NCBI RefSeq assembly: GCF_026210795.1
Contig: NC_089459.1
Span: forward strand, 2,418,001 to 2,482,000
DNA length: 64,000 nucleotides
From: Rhizophagus irregularis
Lineage: Eukaryota; Glomeromycota; Glomeromycetes; Glomerales; Glomeraceae
Reading direction: 5' to 3'
Below, in pieces: positions 23,422-36,386 of the stretch; within the stretch, counting starts at the first letter, position 1, and each line of letters opens with the position of its first letter. Below the pieces are notes generated by a model. The model did no database searches. It was not told the origin of the DNA and was given only the letters and a program-made list of their open reading frames with translations. The position numbers and the translations under genes were made by a program.

Positions 23422-24851
23422 AATAAGACCTATAATATTTTTTATATTATAGAATCAAAAATTATATTTCACACCGCAGTGTTCAACACCGCAGTTATAT
23501 GATTTATATATTTTTTTATTTGTTACCCTAACTTTTTATTCTATATTATTAATAGTCTAGCTGTAGGCTATAGTTTTTGTGAAATCACATACTATGGTAA
23601 AGTCGTATAGAATAATAAGTTTCAACTTTAAGATAATATAATAAGGATTTAAATTTTAAGATTTTTAATTGTAGACAAAATTAACATAAAATTTATAGTT
23701 TTAATTTTAGTAATATATACTTCTATATAATATATATATTTTCACCTTCTTGCAAGATTAAGGCAATAAGATATTGGCGGACAAATTGCAATCATTTAAA
23801 CATTTAGGTTATCTTTATGTAATTAATTAACATTGTAAATTTTAAGATTAGATTATTTGTCAAAAAAAAAGGCGGAGAAAAAAACGTAGTTAAAAAAAAA
23901 ATGTAAAAAAAAAATTCAAAAAAAAGGAAAAAAAGGGAAAAAAAAATAATTAAAAAAAAATAGTATAATCATGTCAATAAATTGATACATTATCGCACAA
24001 ATTGTGTTTATATCATTTTTGCAATTGGATTTGGAATCAATCTTGCACGAATAACTATACTAACTATACTTACGGAATTAGGTAGCCGAGAATAAGTGTT
24101 TAATTTCGAATAAAATTGATATACTTACATCTACGATATATTTCTTCGCGAATAAAATTTTAATGCACATTTCTCTTTAATAAGCGAGCCGGAACAAAAC
24201 CAGTAATTGAAGACTTCCACTAGCTAATAAAAGATATGGTATATAAGTTGCAGTAATTCACGATCTAATTTTAACATGTCGAAAACTTTTAACCGTAATT
24301 TATTGTTAGAATATATCAATACATTCTCTATAGAACCATCGATGATGGACGCAATTCTTGCCCGACAACGATTGCTTGAAAAGAGATATTCCGGATGAAC
24401 ATTAATTTGACGAATCTTTGCCTTTAAGTTCTGTCCAGCCTGATCGTTATATATATCAGTCAATATGTCGTTGAATCGTTAACGATTCGATCAATGGCAT
24501 AAAAAATTTTCAAAACCTAGTCGACAATATAAGGTATCGATATATTATTTTCCGACATGACAGACATGAATAATATTCTGAAGACATTTTCCCAACTGGA
24601 TATTCTCTGAAAATTGATTTACGAAATTATAAATTAATTTGATAATAAATAATACAAATACACAAATAATTTTTACAAATAACTAAATAACGAAATGTTT
24701 TGATTCCATATATAAAATAATCATTAACCATTTCATATTTTTCACCGAAATTTATTGTGATGTTACAAAGATTAATTATAATAAATTCCATGAAAGTTTT
24801 TTGCCGTAGAATTGATTTGATTTAAATCATGATTTAAGTCAGGAAAGTACG

Positions 24852-25325
24852 GTATATCTCAATTGGGTCACGGTACGTTTCGCTGAAGTCCATCTTGTCG
24901 AAGGGAAGTTTCTCCGAAAGGATATTTCGCCGAATCCCTTTCCCCATTTCATTGAAGGACATTTAAAATGTTGGTGATTGACATATTTCCTTAATCATTA
25001 ACCATTTGATACAAAAAAAATAAAAATGCCCGAAGAACAAATTCTCTTTAAACTATTTTATTTTCACTGGTTTCGAAAAATTATTGGATATGATCTTTTT
25101 TTGAACTTAGGACCGAATTTCCTTTAATTAAAAAAATAAACAAACATGACTTGATACAATGTATATTGCTTAAGAATTCTATATCTTTGGCGAAATGTCG
25201 GCAAAATGTCTTTCAGGAAATGGCACTTTGGTGAAATATCTCTTCGACGAAATTGCTTCTGTGAAATGGGTTTTAGTGAAATGGACTTTGGCGAAAAGTC
25301 TGAATACCCTCAATTGGTATATCGA
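24852..25325. mobile_element. candidate MITE-like element with TTTCGCCGAA arrays
   Basis: At 24885-24960 variants of TTTCGCYGAA recur about every 16-17 bases. At 25187-25300 the reverse-complement motif (GGCGAAATG) recurs with the same period. Both arrays are bounded on the outside by CAATTG-containing strings: GTATATCTCAATTGGGT near 24853 and, in reverse complement, GATATACCAATTGAGGGT at 25323-25306. The whole is therefore a roughly 470-bp imperfect inverted repeat with repetitive arms. There is no transposase. A non-autonomous DNA transposon is the simplest reading, but target-site duplications are not evident. Confidence 0.4.
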
Positions 25326-26145
25326 ACAAATTTTGTCAAAAATTTTTATAGGATCAAGCATTTCGGTATATCAATCAATTTTCGGATCCATTCGGGAAAA
25401 TGTCTTACTTTTCGGGCAATCGTTATCGGGCAAAAGATACGCACGTACAGTATGTCGGAAAATCGCAATGTACAGAAACCATACCTTTCTAACTAATATT
25501 GGTTAAGCAATCCAACGACTTCGTTTCTTTTGGTTGGAATCTAGAGTCCACTCTTTTGTCAAAATATTACTACATTATTCAACAGGTAATTTTAGCAATT
25601 ACTCCATTGACAATGTAATAAAGAGAGATTTATATTTCATATAAAATATTAAAGATTAAATTCACGTCACGAAAAATTTCACGTCACGAAAAAAAAGGAG
25701 TTAAAAACTTTTTTAAATGGATCCCTATAAAAATGAAATGGGTTAAATTCATTTTATATTTGTGTTCATGTGCAAAAAATGTCTAAAAAGCACCATTTTG
25801 TCCGATTTATGGCTTATTGCAAAAAAAACAAAAAAACAAAAATTAAACAAAATAGTGGTTTATTAGTCATTTATTACACGAGCACAAATATAAAACAAAT
25901 TTAGCACATTTCGTTTTTTATAGGGATCTCATACACGATTACGTTCACCAATTGGAACAATTTGAAACTCATCAAATGTGAAGAAATGCTGATTACCGTC
26001 GCTTCAAAGACGAAAATTATATACAGTTTGATTTTATTTCAAAGAAAAAACACCAGTATAAATTTTTTGGTACACGAGCAATATAATTTAGAGGTGGTAT
26101 TTGGCCGGAGTTATCATTAAATTTGGTCGAAATTAAATATAATGA

Positions 26146-26349
26146 TTCATTCATTTTATTATTATCACGTGTTACTCAGATTATAGTTTTGAATTTTTCT
26201 CTAATTCCGCTCTAAATTATGTTCTCAATATGCTCAATAGATTTGAACGGTCTAAAGAAGACAATATTGCAGAAAGCACTACTGTATTCGGCGCTATACG
26301 AAAATCTGCACGTTTATTACCCGATCATAAGAATAAGATATCGGTCTAA
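26146..26349 (+). pseudogene. coding-looking 67-codon stretch, no start
   Basis: An open frame with no ATG start, preceded by TGA at 26143 and ended by TAA at 26347-26349. It has normal protein composition, including FEFFSNSALNYVLNMLNRFE and STTVFGAIRKSARLLPDHKN. Upstream, in another frame, is a further protein-like run (GGIWPELSLNLVEIKYNDSF). It may be an exon of a decayed gene with a frameshift between the two runs. I cannot assign a family. Confidence 0.35.
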
Positions 26350-29009
26350 GACACGATTCCAATAGTATTTCTATTTTCTAATTTATAAAATAAAAATAAT
26401 CGATAACAATCAGTAATGTGCACTGGAAGTTGGAAACATATTTGTACTAGTTTTGTACTTCCAAATCTTCCAATTTAAATATTATTTCCAATTATTGGAA
26501 GTTTCTAATGCAGACTACCGACGATAACGATAGAATAATTTAATTAAATCGTTTGGATTCGGCAAAGAAATTTAGGTGAAAAAAGTTTTATAAATGTATT
26601 GCACGAGATTTGCTTTATTTCCAAAAGAATAAACGAATTTGACTAAGGCCATACAAACTTGATTTTATGGTTTTCATAATATAAAAATTTCATCAATAAC
26701 CCGGCAACCGGCTTTTAATTTTTTTTTTTCAAGAATTTTATGTGAAATTTTTTTTCAATTTTTAAAAAATTCTCACCCGGCATAGTAACAATATAAAAAT
26801 TTTTTTTCATTTTAAGACCTAACAAAAACTGATCCGGCCGGACTATGAAAACCATTTTACCACTTTGTGTCGCCTAATCGAAAATTAGTTAAAACTTTTG
26901 AGAATTTTTCAAATGGCTCGTATCATCTATTTAAATTAACAGCATTACAGCATTTATACTATAAATATTTTAGAATTACCGATAAAATCATGTACGTTTT
27001 TTTTCAAACACTTGTTATTTCATAAGTACAATATATTGCAGCGAATACGGAGTTCTCATAAGATTTCTATAAAATAACCGGTTTTATCATTACTTTTCAC
27101 GTATACACAGATGAATTTTATACTTTTATACTAGCATTTATAAACCAGTGCAATAAAAATTGTATATATGTTTGTTTTACTAGTGGGTCGAAGTTCAAAA
27201 TTTGAAACATTTAAATAATGTATCACAATGAATTGAAACTTTGAATGAATTCACGAGTCCTTTGTAAAGGGTTTATCATTTTTATTATTATTTCAACGAT
27301 TAAACAATTAATTGAGATTGTTCCTTAACCGTGGCGTCTTAAATCACATGAACTACCACAGTATTTTTTTTTTGAAAAAAATAAAGCTACAGAAATGAGA
27401 TTAATTTTAAAATTTTTATCTGATATCATGTGGCTTTGAGTGCATGACTAATACGATTTCGCGTATATGCCAAAATGCATTAAAATGGGTTAAGTTAACT
27501 TTTTATTTAACACAATACGATAATAAACGGATAATTGCGATTATTTTCGATTAAATTTTTTTTTCTCGGTATTCTCGATATCGGAAGTATCGGACGGATA
27601 CCACCGTAATTTATTATTATACGGTATTTTATTTTGCGTATTTTGCGGATAATTCTAATTCGGAATAATTAAATTTTGGCGGAAAAAAAAAAATTTCGTA
27701 AAGGTCTTTTTATCTTATCAGAAAAATTCCGCCTCTCCAAGATTTCTCCATTTTAGCTAGATTATTAATATATTTTTACTTAACATTTATAAGTTTTGTA
27801 GTAGGTGTGAAATTGTACCGAATTTTCTATATTTATATAAAATGTTTATCCCTTTTTCTGAATAATGGGCGAAATAATACAATCATATAACAACAAAGTA
27901 CGTTTGTTTAGTGTATCAGCTCTGCATTTAGTTTTTTTTTATTGTCTCGAATTTATTACATGTTACATGTTAAGGGATAATTTTTTAACTCAGTGAAAAG
28001 GGCAGAATGAACATTTTACTGAAACCGGCTATTAACTATTAACATAGTTTTATACCCTGAAAATCCGTTTTACCTAGAGTAATTTAGAATTATAATAAAC
28101 TGCGGGACGTATTTGCAAATCATATAGGACAGAACCAAAAAAAATTTTTCCTAATAAATTGCTGCGGGACTTTTACAATTGTCGTTGGGGACATAAGGAC
28201 ATATCAGCAAACACACAACACTATTCAAATTTCTTTGCACAGTAGACAAAAAAAAATAAAAAGAAAAAAAAAATAAAAAATATGAAAAATTATTTGTAGA
28301 GAACAAAACCAACAACCCTAAACTTTTTTACTTTATTTTTTTCTTATCTAAAGAAAAAACTAAAATAAAAAAAAATTGTTTACCAAAAAGGACAAATTCT
28401 ATTAGTGCGAGAAGGAATAGGAAAGAAAATTAAAAATTATAAATATACTAAATAATAACCTAAGTGTCTATAATAAATTTTTTTTTTTTCTTTTAAAAAA
28501 AATTGAGAAATTAAGTGAAGAAAAGGAGGGCGATAATGATGAAAAAGTAAGGGGGGTAAAGGAAGAAGTAGAAACAATTTTTTTTTTTTCCAATATAAAA
28601 TAAGATTGTAAAAAAAAAAAAGAAATTAAATGCTATTGTGAAAAACCAAATAAAAAAAAAGCATTCACATCAAAATAATGACTAAAAGAGCTGTTAAATA
28701 AAATAAAGAAAAAAAGAAATAAAATCTATTAAATATTTACTTGACTATTTCTAATTTCTTAATACTTTTTTTTTTTCTACTACCTACTAGTGTTGTGTGC
28801 TTTGCTTTGCTTATTTTTGGCTTTTCTTAAAACAGGTTACTTATAAATTTCTGTGTGCAGTAAATTGGCTTCACAATAAAAAATCCCATTTTCGTTTTTC
28901 ACTTAATAAATTCCCAATTAAAAAGTAGGTTTGTAAATGGTATATATTTATATGTATGTAAAACGAAACATGTATACTACATTTTTTTTCCAAGCTCACC
29001 GTCTAAGGT

Positions 29010-29260
29010 TAGTGAAACAAAGAAAAAAAAAAGAGAAAAGGAAAAAAAAGAAAAAAAGTAGGGAATTGTTGAATAAATAAAAAAAAAGAAGAGAATAAAA
29101 AAAAATGTTCATTCGATGTTGTACTAAGAAAACTAAGAAAAAAGGGGGGAAGAGGGGAAAGGTGAAAAATGTACATACAAAGAAGGAAAAAAAACCCAAA
29201 CCCAAAAGAAAAACGGAAAAGAAAAAAATAAATAAATTAATAATAACGACAAAAAGAACC
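29010..29260 (+). repeat. long polypurine tract
   Basis: The plus strand is almost entirely A and G, with blocks such as AGAGAAAAGGAAAAAAAAG and GGGGGGAAGAGGGGAAAGG. It lies 150-400 bases beyond the stop codon of the minus-strand HMG gene, so its transcript would carry a pyrimidine-rich 3' UTR. Open frames on both strands here are composition artefacts. Confidence 0.7.
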
Positions 29261-29407
29261 ACAAACCGGTTTTGCCAAAACCCAAGAACCAATGAACCTT
29301 CTTTTTTTATAGATATAAATAAATATATTCTTCTTTTTTTTTGTAAAAATTTTTCTTTTTTCTTTCTTTCTCAAAAAAAGGAGAATGCAAATAAAAAAAA
29401 ATTTTTT

Positions 29408-30751
29408 TTATTGGAGGTATTGACCCGATGTATCAAGACTATTACCATTGTGGCTCACAGAACCACCTATGTAAGGAAATTCAAATCCAAGCATTTCGGT
29501 GAATGAACCATTGTTCGCATAATATTGAACAGTAGAAGCAGGATTCGAAGATGGGACGGTTGCTGTTGGAGTGATGTGATGATGTTGCTCGTGATGAAGC
29601 ATCATCTCAGCAAGCATTTGCTGTTGTTGCTGTTCAACATCAGGAACGAAACAGAAATCCAATTGTTCAACCGTTTGATTAGAAGCGTTATAATGTGTTA
29701 AGGGAATGGGCTGGAAGGAGAAATGTTGAGCATTTCCCTGATGATGATGATGTTGTTGTTGTTGCTGTTGCTGCTGTTGTTGTTGTTGTTGATGATAAGT
29801 TAATTCATGCAATAACTTATAATCGTGATCATTTTCAGGAGGGGTAAGAGGGGTTATCGGAGTTATAGGATTAGAATTAATGAATTCTCCGGGATTTTCT
29901 GTAAAATGAGCTGACAACAAGGGAATCTCAGGACTAGGAAGTATTGTGGCATATGTACTTGAAGTATTATTATTATTAGAATTTTGTTGATTGAATCCAG
30001 CCATTCCGTTCATTGATAAAGGTAAGTCCAATTTAGTAGGTGGTTTACTGTTAACATTCTTTGTTGATCTTCTTCTAACGGGTCCTGGGTTTGTTGGTTT
30101 ATTTTCAACCAAATTATTATTATTGCTATTATTGTTATTATTATTTGATGAATTTGTTGAATCTTTAGTACTTTGTTTTCTTTGTTGCCTTCTTTTATCA
30201 ACTTTGGACTTATTTTTATTAGGACGGTAAACATAATTTGGATAAGTTTGCATATGTTCCAATTTTTTTCGATCGGCGTATCTTTCCCATTCTAATCGAA
30301 TTTCTTCAGGTTCTTTTCTCCACATATCACTTATTGTTCTTGATACTTCAGCATTGGTTAAATTTCTTTGAGATGCGATGATACCAGGTTGTTTTGCTCT
30401 TCTATAAAGGATAAAAGCATTTGGAGGTCTTGGAGTTCTTTTTGCAGGTTGAGATTTTGAATTTGCATCACCATCTATTACATTTGAAGTATCAAGATTT
30501 TCTTGATTTATTAAGTCACCACCGGCAGCGGCACCAGCTGCGAGAGCGCGACTTGAAGCTGTAAATTCACCGAAACCGTCTTGCATAACGAATTGATGGT
30601 CATTCATCATGATTCTAGATGATTCATAAGTCGATGAGGAAGGGTCAACGTCCCTCATTGACATATTATTAATGGTAATATCATTGTTCCTCGATGGTGT
30701 TGGAGGGAACATCAAGAGTCCACAATATTTCCTTCTCGCTTCCACGTCCAT
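29408..30751 (-). CDS. HMG-box transcription factor (Ste11/Sox-type box)
   Basis: Intronless, 447 residues from MDVEARRKYC. A canonical sequence-specific HMG box lies at about 105-176: RTPRPPNAFILYRRAKQPGI, then NAEVSRTISDMWRKEP, ending in MQTYPNYVYRPNKNK, like the YPDYKYRP end of Sox and Ste11 boxes; a basic stretch follows (KVDKRRQQRKQ). Such boxes bend DNA in the minor groove; fungal members control mating, development or hypoxia genes. The rest is disordered, with Asn tracts, SP/TP-rich segments (for example NPITPITPLTPPEN), a Gln/His run encoded near 29744-29796, and a second Gln run. The frame stays open 44 codons upstream, but these are Phe/Lys-only translation of homopolymer leader, so MDVEARR is preferred. 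A nuclear regulator; targets unknown. Confidence 0.92.
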   Translation of the reverse strand: MDVEARRKYCGLLMFPPTPSRNNDITINNMSMRDVDPSSSTYESSRIMMNDHQFVMQDGFGEFTASSRALAAGAAAGGDLINQENLDTSNVIDGDANSKSQPAKRTPRPPNAFILYRRAKQPGIIASQRNLTNAEVSRTISDMWRKEPEEIRLEWERYADRKKLEHMQTYPNYVYRPNKNKSKVDKRRQQRKQSTKDSTNSSNNNNNNSNNNNLVENKPTNPGPVRRRSTKNVNSKPPTKLDLPLSMNGMAGFNQQNSNNNNTSSTYATILPSPEIPLLSAHFTENPGEFINSNPITPITPLTPPENDHDYKLLHELTYHQQQQQQQQQQQQQHHHHQGNAQHFSFQPIPLTHYNASNQTVEQLDFCFVPDVEQQQQQMLAEMMLHHEQHHHITPTATVPSSNPASTVQYYANNGSFTEMLGFEFPYIGGSVSHNGNSLDTSGQYLQ

Positions 30752-33700
30752 TTTTTTTATGAAAAAAAAGTTTTTTTTAAAGAGAAAAAAAAAATATAAA
30801 TTACAAAAAAAAGAATGTAAAAAAAATAAAATAAAATAAAATAAAAACTTTTTGGTAAAAAAAAAAAATATCAGTAAACTCAAAATGGAGTAATTTGGAC
30901 GGTATAATTCTCCACCAGAATTTACTAATTTTTATTAAGGTAATGGGTGTTTGTCCTTGGCAAACAGGGTTGTTTTATTTTGTTCTCTGAAAAATAAAAG
31001 AATATTTAAGTGAGTGTGTCCCGTCCCAAATGAAAGACTGGTTGAAGTTGAAGTTTTGAAGTTTTTTGATTAAAAAAATATGTAAGAAAAGAAGGGACCT
31101 TTTTATATAATAAATAATGTTACACACCAAGAGCAATAAAGTATATATGTTATTTTAAAATGCAAATCGTTTATAAAAAAAAAAATTTTTTTTTTTTAAT
31201 ACTTAGTTACACATTTTTCTACTTTAAAATATTATATATATATTTGATATAATGGTATATAATTATGCCAATCCATATATGTTCATCAAAAGAATTTTAG
31301 AGTAATAAAAAGTTTTTTTTATTTGCTGTATATAAATGTGATAAAACAGAAGGTAGTGCGAAAAATAATCATGCTATTGACTTAAAAGTAATAATTATTT
31401 ACGTAATCCACAGGAAAGTAGAACGGTTATATATAAAAAATTATTAAATTAATTTTTTTATTTTTTTTTTAAAAAAAAAAAAAAAATTTGGAGGAAAGTA
31501 AGAAAATTTTATTCATATAGAATATATAGAAACAATTATAATTTGATTTTTATATTATTTCATCGAGAAATATAAATAAATTTTTTTTTTTAGGTAAAAT
31601 AAAATTTGATCTTCAATTTTTTACTAAAATTTTCAATATATATATATAACAACAATTACAATTTATTCCTATTGATTCCAAAGTAGTGTGACAACAATCA
31701 TGTATCAGAAATTATTGTTATATTTTAAAATAAAAATTTATATTGTGATTTTGAAGTGATATATGAATATTGAATATGAAAAAAAAGGGTCCCCATTTTT
31801 TTTTTTTGCTACGCCGTAAATTACATTAAAACATATAATAGATTTTTTGAAATATAATAAATATATGTAAAATATGTGACAATAATGACTAATTCTAAGT
31901 TATTTAAATATTGTTTAAGCATCACGTGGAATTCATTTTAAAGTTTTAAATATATTGTTAAGAATAAAAAAACGCGAAATGACTCACTTACTTTTATTTA
32001 TTTATTATCATCAGTTTCTTTCTATTCATAATCTTCCTTCTTTTACTTATTAAGTATACGCGAGAGAAAAAACGGTTCCAACTAACTTATAATTGAACTC
32101 CGGATGTTTCCATTTTTTCATTCTATCTAAAAATTTATAATTGTCTTCTATACAATTAATTATATACAATAATATTTTATATATATATTTAATATTATAT
32201 ATACATACACATATATATATATTTATTTATTTATTTTATCTAAATAACAATACAATATAAATTAATATAGAGTGAATTGCGGGTATTGTAACGGATATTG
32301 TACTCCCTTAAAATCAACCCACACTTTCTTATCAAGTACATATCGGGTGTAAGTTTTTTCATTCATAACGCAGCAATTCAACCGTTTTCTTGGCGCTTCT
32401 TTTAAATTATTTATAGTTAATTATTAATAAATAATTATATTATTACCAATTAAGTATTTTTTTTTTATCCCTTGTTTAAAAAAAAAATAAATAAAAAGTT
32501 TGATTGATGATTGATACTCCGGCATTTTAAGGGTTACAACGAGATCGCATTTATTAAATCATTTGTTAAAATTAGTAATAATAAAATCGGACCCAATCCA
32601 TTAAGTAAAGAGAAATTCTACTCTTAACTTTAATTTTTAGGGCTAAAAATCCTTTTTCCCTTCATATATTCTATTTTTCTTTGTCTCAAATAAAAAATTC
32701 TAATGGAGCTAGAAGAGGAATTAAAAATCGGAACAGAAACCGAAGTAATTGAGTAATTGTGGCGGAAAAAGTATTAATTTGGTATGATTCGATGTAACGC
32801 CACACAATCACCCATGATAAACAGGAGTTGATTTCTTTAAACAATGGGTCGTTATACAAATTTCACAGCCATAAAATCCGGTTTTAATCTTGTTTTGTAA
32901 AATTTTCCTTATCAGCCACATTCTAACATGGGAATATACTTATGTTCATCCTTTTGGGATTTATAGAATCCCCCCTCAATGAGTAAAAAGCCGATTATAA
33001 ATTTTTTTTTTTAAAAAAAAAAAAAAAAAATTATAATTTTTTTTTTATTTCAATCGAAAATACGTTCCAATATTCTTTCTTGTGTAAAAGAATATTTTCC
33101 TAATTGGTAAAATTTTCTTTGTGTATGTGTTCTGAATAAGCTTTTTTTTTCCCCTTGAAACGTTTGATCATTGTTTCCGTACCTCCACTATGAGAAAACT
33201 ATTTTAAAGAAACCTAGTAAAAAATTATTATTATTATTTTTTTTTTATTATTTATTTTTATTCGACAAGTCACATGTTAAGAATTATTGGACCAGTTATC
33301 TATTAATTTTTGAAACTCTTAACCCTTTTGTTTATTATTTATCGTCCCTGTCTCTCAAAAAAATACGAAATGGCCAAGATAATCAGGTGATAATTGAACC
33401 CTTGTCGTAATATTGATTTTCATAATCATGACGTCTTACAAGGTACTTAAGTTCGATATTATTTTATTTTTGTACAATGAACTTATTGTTTCGACATTAT
33501 TCCGGGCTTAAATGTACAGTCAATCATTTTTACTATGACAAATCATTTTATCATTGGTTTATTACCAAATAATATATGAAATTAAATCGATTTAATCATT
33601 AATCAATCAGGAATTTTCAAACATTTCCCGTTCCAAAAAATTCACACAATACGATAATTATTATACATTGTAATAAAATCGTTGTAATTTTCGCATGTAA

Positions 33701-33993
33701 ATCAAAGAAACCAAAAATTTTAAAATAAAATAAAAATGAAGACATAAGCTTATTTTAGGTGAAACAATGTCTTTAATGTGTAATTTTATCTTAGTTATCT
33801 TTTTTTGAGTAGATTAAAATTTCCATGGACCCATGAAACCAATTTCGGAGTGCATTAATATAAACAAAAAGCAAAGACCATACTATAAACGTGGGAATCG
33901 GAATAATATAAAGAAAAGAGAAAAAAGAAAAGAAAACAAGAACAATATGATATAATTAAAGTAATGTAATTGTACATATGTACATACAATACG

Positions 33994-34106
33994 TTATGAA
34001 TCTGTAACATTTATCACTGTTCTAATGGGTGATTCTTGTAAGGAATCACATGAATAACATAAGTTAGCGTGAATAGAAAATTCTTCGCATTTCTTGCAGC
34101 AATTAC
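33994..34106 (-). pseudogene. possible orphan exon with paired Cys motif
   Basis: On the minus strand an AAAAAAG acceptor-like site (34107-34108, with TTGTTCTTTTG upstream) opens a 37-codon frame ending at TAA 33996-33994. It encodes NCCKKCEEFSIHANLCYSCD and then SLQESPIRTVINVTDS. The CxxC-x10-CxxC arrangement resembles a small zinc-binding unit. No upstream exon could be joined, so it may be a gene remnant or the end of an unseen multi-exon gene. Confidence 0.3.
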
Positions 34107-36386
34107 CTTTTTTCAAAAGAACAATAATTTAAAGGATCAGAGTCAAGATTGAATTGTGTTCGTTGTTATCAAAGATGACTCATCAAAAATTCGAAACATT
34201 TCAATTATTAAAAACCTGTTCTCATGACTTTTTATTTCATTCATTAATTTGTTTAATTTATTTAAACAAATGATCTGTAAATGCAACCTAAAGTAAATAA
34301 TAACCGACGATTATAATGACACTTCAAAATTGTATTAACTTGTATAGTAATAAGGCTTTAAAAAAAAAATCACCTTAATTATATCGAACAAAATATACAT
34401 TATTTTGGGTAACAACTGATAATTATTACCAAATTAAAATCTGATGATCACATTTTTTTATTTTAGAACATTAGAATGATGAATGAGTGGGAGATTTGCG
34501 GCAGGGAAGGGTAATTTTTGTGATAATTTGCTTTACACAAAGAAAACACTAATTTTTTTTTTTTTACGTTGAAACTTTTTACGACAAAAAAATTTAATTA
34601 TTGGTACAAAAAAATCTTCGGCTTATACCGATCGCAATAAATGCTCTTTATTTTTTTTTATTTTATCTTTGTTCTCGTAGTACATAATTAAAGGATCGCA
34701 AAAATAATTCTAAATAGTTTCATAAATTAGAAAATATGTAAAATATATAACTAAACATGATAACATCAAACAAAATATAGCAAAATCGTGACGCAGCATA
34801 CAATCTTATCGTACGTCTTTTTACAACATTACCCAAAATTTTTGTCATACATTATTAATTTATCTTTGAGATTTTTATCATTCATTCTAATAAAGGGAAT
34901 CTTTAAAATAAAATATATTACCATTCTCTAATTAAAAAATGTTAAAAATGACCCGTAGATTTTCTTCTCACTGTTCACACTGTGAAGATCTTTAATATGT
35001 GTATCATGAAAGAAAATTAAACTTGTTCTTATATTACTTTTAAGGCAACAGTTAAAATCATTTAAATGAGATAAATTTGTGTTTAAAGTGTAAAACATGA
35101 TTAAATTTTTTTAAAATTTGTCATATAATAAATAAGGATTACTCAAAAAAAAAATATGATGTGATATTGTGGTGTGATATATTTTTTTTTTTGGGGTGAA
35201 AAAATTTTTTTTTTCTGATACTATAAAAAAATATCTAAAATATTATTCGTTCGATTTATAATTAACATTACTAAAAACTTTAAGATGTGGCGTTATAAAT
35301 AATCATATGGTTAACCGAACATGGAGAAGTTAATAAGCGAAATATTAATGAAAATTTTCCATTTTTGCTTTGATATTTTTCTTTTTTAAATTGTAATATA
35401 AAATCTAGTAATAATTTTGATGTTAATAATAACTAAATTTTTGGTTAGCGTGGTTAAAATTTCTGCCGTCTTTCATGCAGGAATTTCGCATTACACAAGA
35501 TACGGGCATATGGGACCGTGTGTTACCAACTTTGTTTCTTTTTAATTTTTGAAACAGAGAAAAATCTTCTTTTTAATTTTTTTGAAGCAGTGTAATGCTA
35601 TGCTCAGGGCTCGAAACAATGTTATTGTTTCAATCATCTTTTTTTGACATCGCTAGCCAAATTAGGCATATTATGATCGTCCTTCACAAAGACACTTGAC
35701 AAAGTTTTTCTTTGACGAAGAGGGGCGGTATAGTTGAAAAACGAAAAAGTAACAAAGAAAGTACGACGATACAAAGCTACAAAACACCATTATATCAAGA
35801 AATATAGATGAAAGGAAGAAAATTTGGTATATAAATTCATTAAAGAAGAGTTGATAACTAAATCCACGCGAAAAGAATTACATTTATTCTTTTCAATAAA
35901 TTATATATTAATTATATATTTTTTTCAATAAAATATATACATTTATTTCTTCCAAGGCTACATACATTCATTCTATTCCGTCCTTTAAAATGTCTTTTTA
36001 TTCAATATTTTGTTTAATGTCCTAATACGTAATAATACGTATTTCGTTAGATTTCGTTCGTTAATCCAAAAAAACTATTCTTGCACTATCACCTTTGACC
36101 GAATTTCATTCTTTTAATTGTATTCATGATGTCATCAACAAAAGAGAAGAATTAGTAATGATTCGATTAGCTCATCTCCTCAACAATTGGGGAGGTTTCG
36201 AAAAGTTTGACGGTCTTACAAGCAAAAATTCCCCAAACTAAATTGTTACTAACCCTAAAAAAAAAAATACAAAAGAAATATTGTAAAAGTTTAAAAGTTT
36301 AGGTGTAATTTAAGAAAACCTTTCATAAATAATTTTTTTTTTAGGTATCTTCTTTTTTCCTATTTTTCTCTCTTGAAATTTTTCTT

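Larger units (their letters stand above)
23422..29407. other. degraded repeat region and 3' flank of HMG gene
   Basis: About 6 kb with no intact gene. Contents: a purine-rich stretch 23860-23960; an unassigned 79-codon frame at 24224-24463 (-); a 16-bp palindrome GAATCGTTAACGATTC at 24473-24488; a candidate inverted-repeat element at about 24852-25325; a coding-looking 67-codon stretch at 26146-26349 (+); CCGG-containing degenerate repeats at 26690-26850; paired CTGCGGGAC strings at 28100 and 28161; and a nearly pure purine tract on the plus strand at about 29010-29260 just beyond the HMG gene's stop codon. Confidence 0.5.

Noticed and set aside
29105-29506. 133-codon Lys-rich frame and its opposite-strand Phe-rich partner
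   Set aside because: Both arise from the polypurine tract in the 3' flank of the HMG gene and overlap its coding end.
30752-30883. 44-residue N-terminal extension of the HMG-box gene
   Set aside because: The extra codons are nearly all Phe, Leu and Lys from T/A homopolymers; MDVEARRKYC begins normal composition and is the first good start.
35460-35760. GC-richer patch as a possible structural RNA
   Set aside because: No tRNA A/B boxes, snRNA or 5S sequence could be recognised and no long stem was seen.
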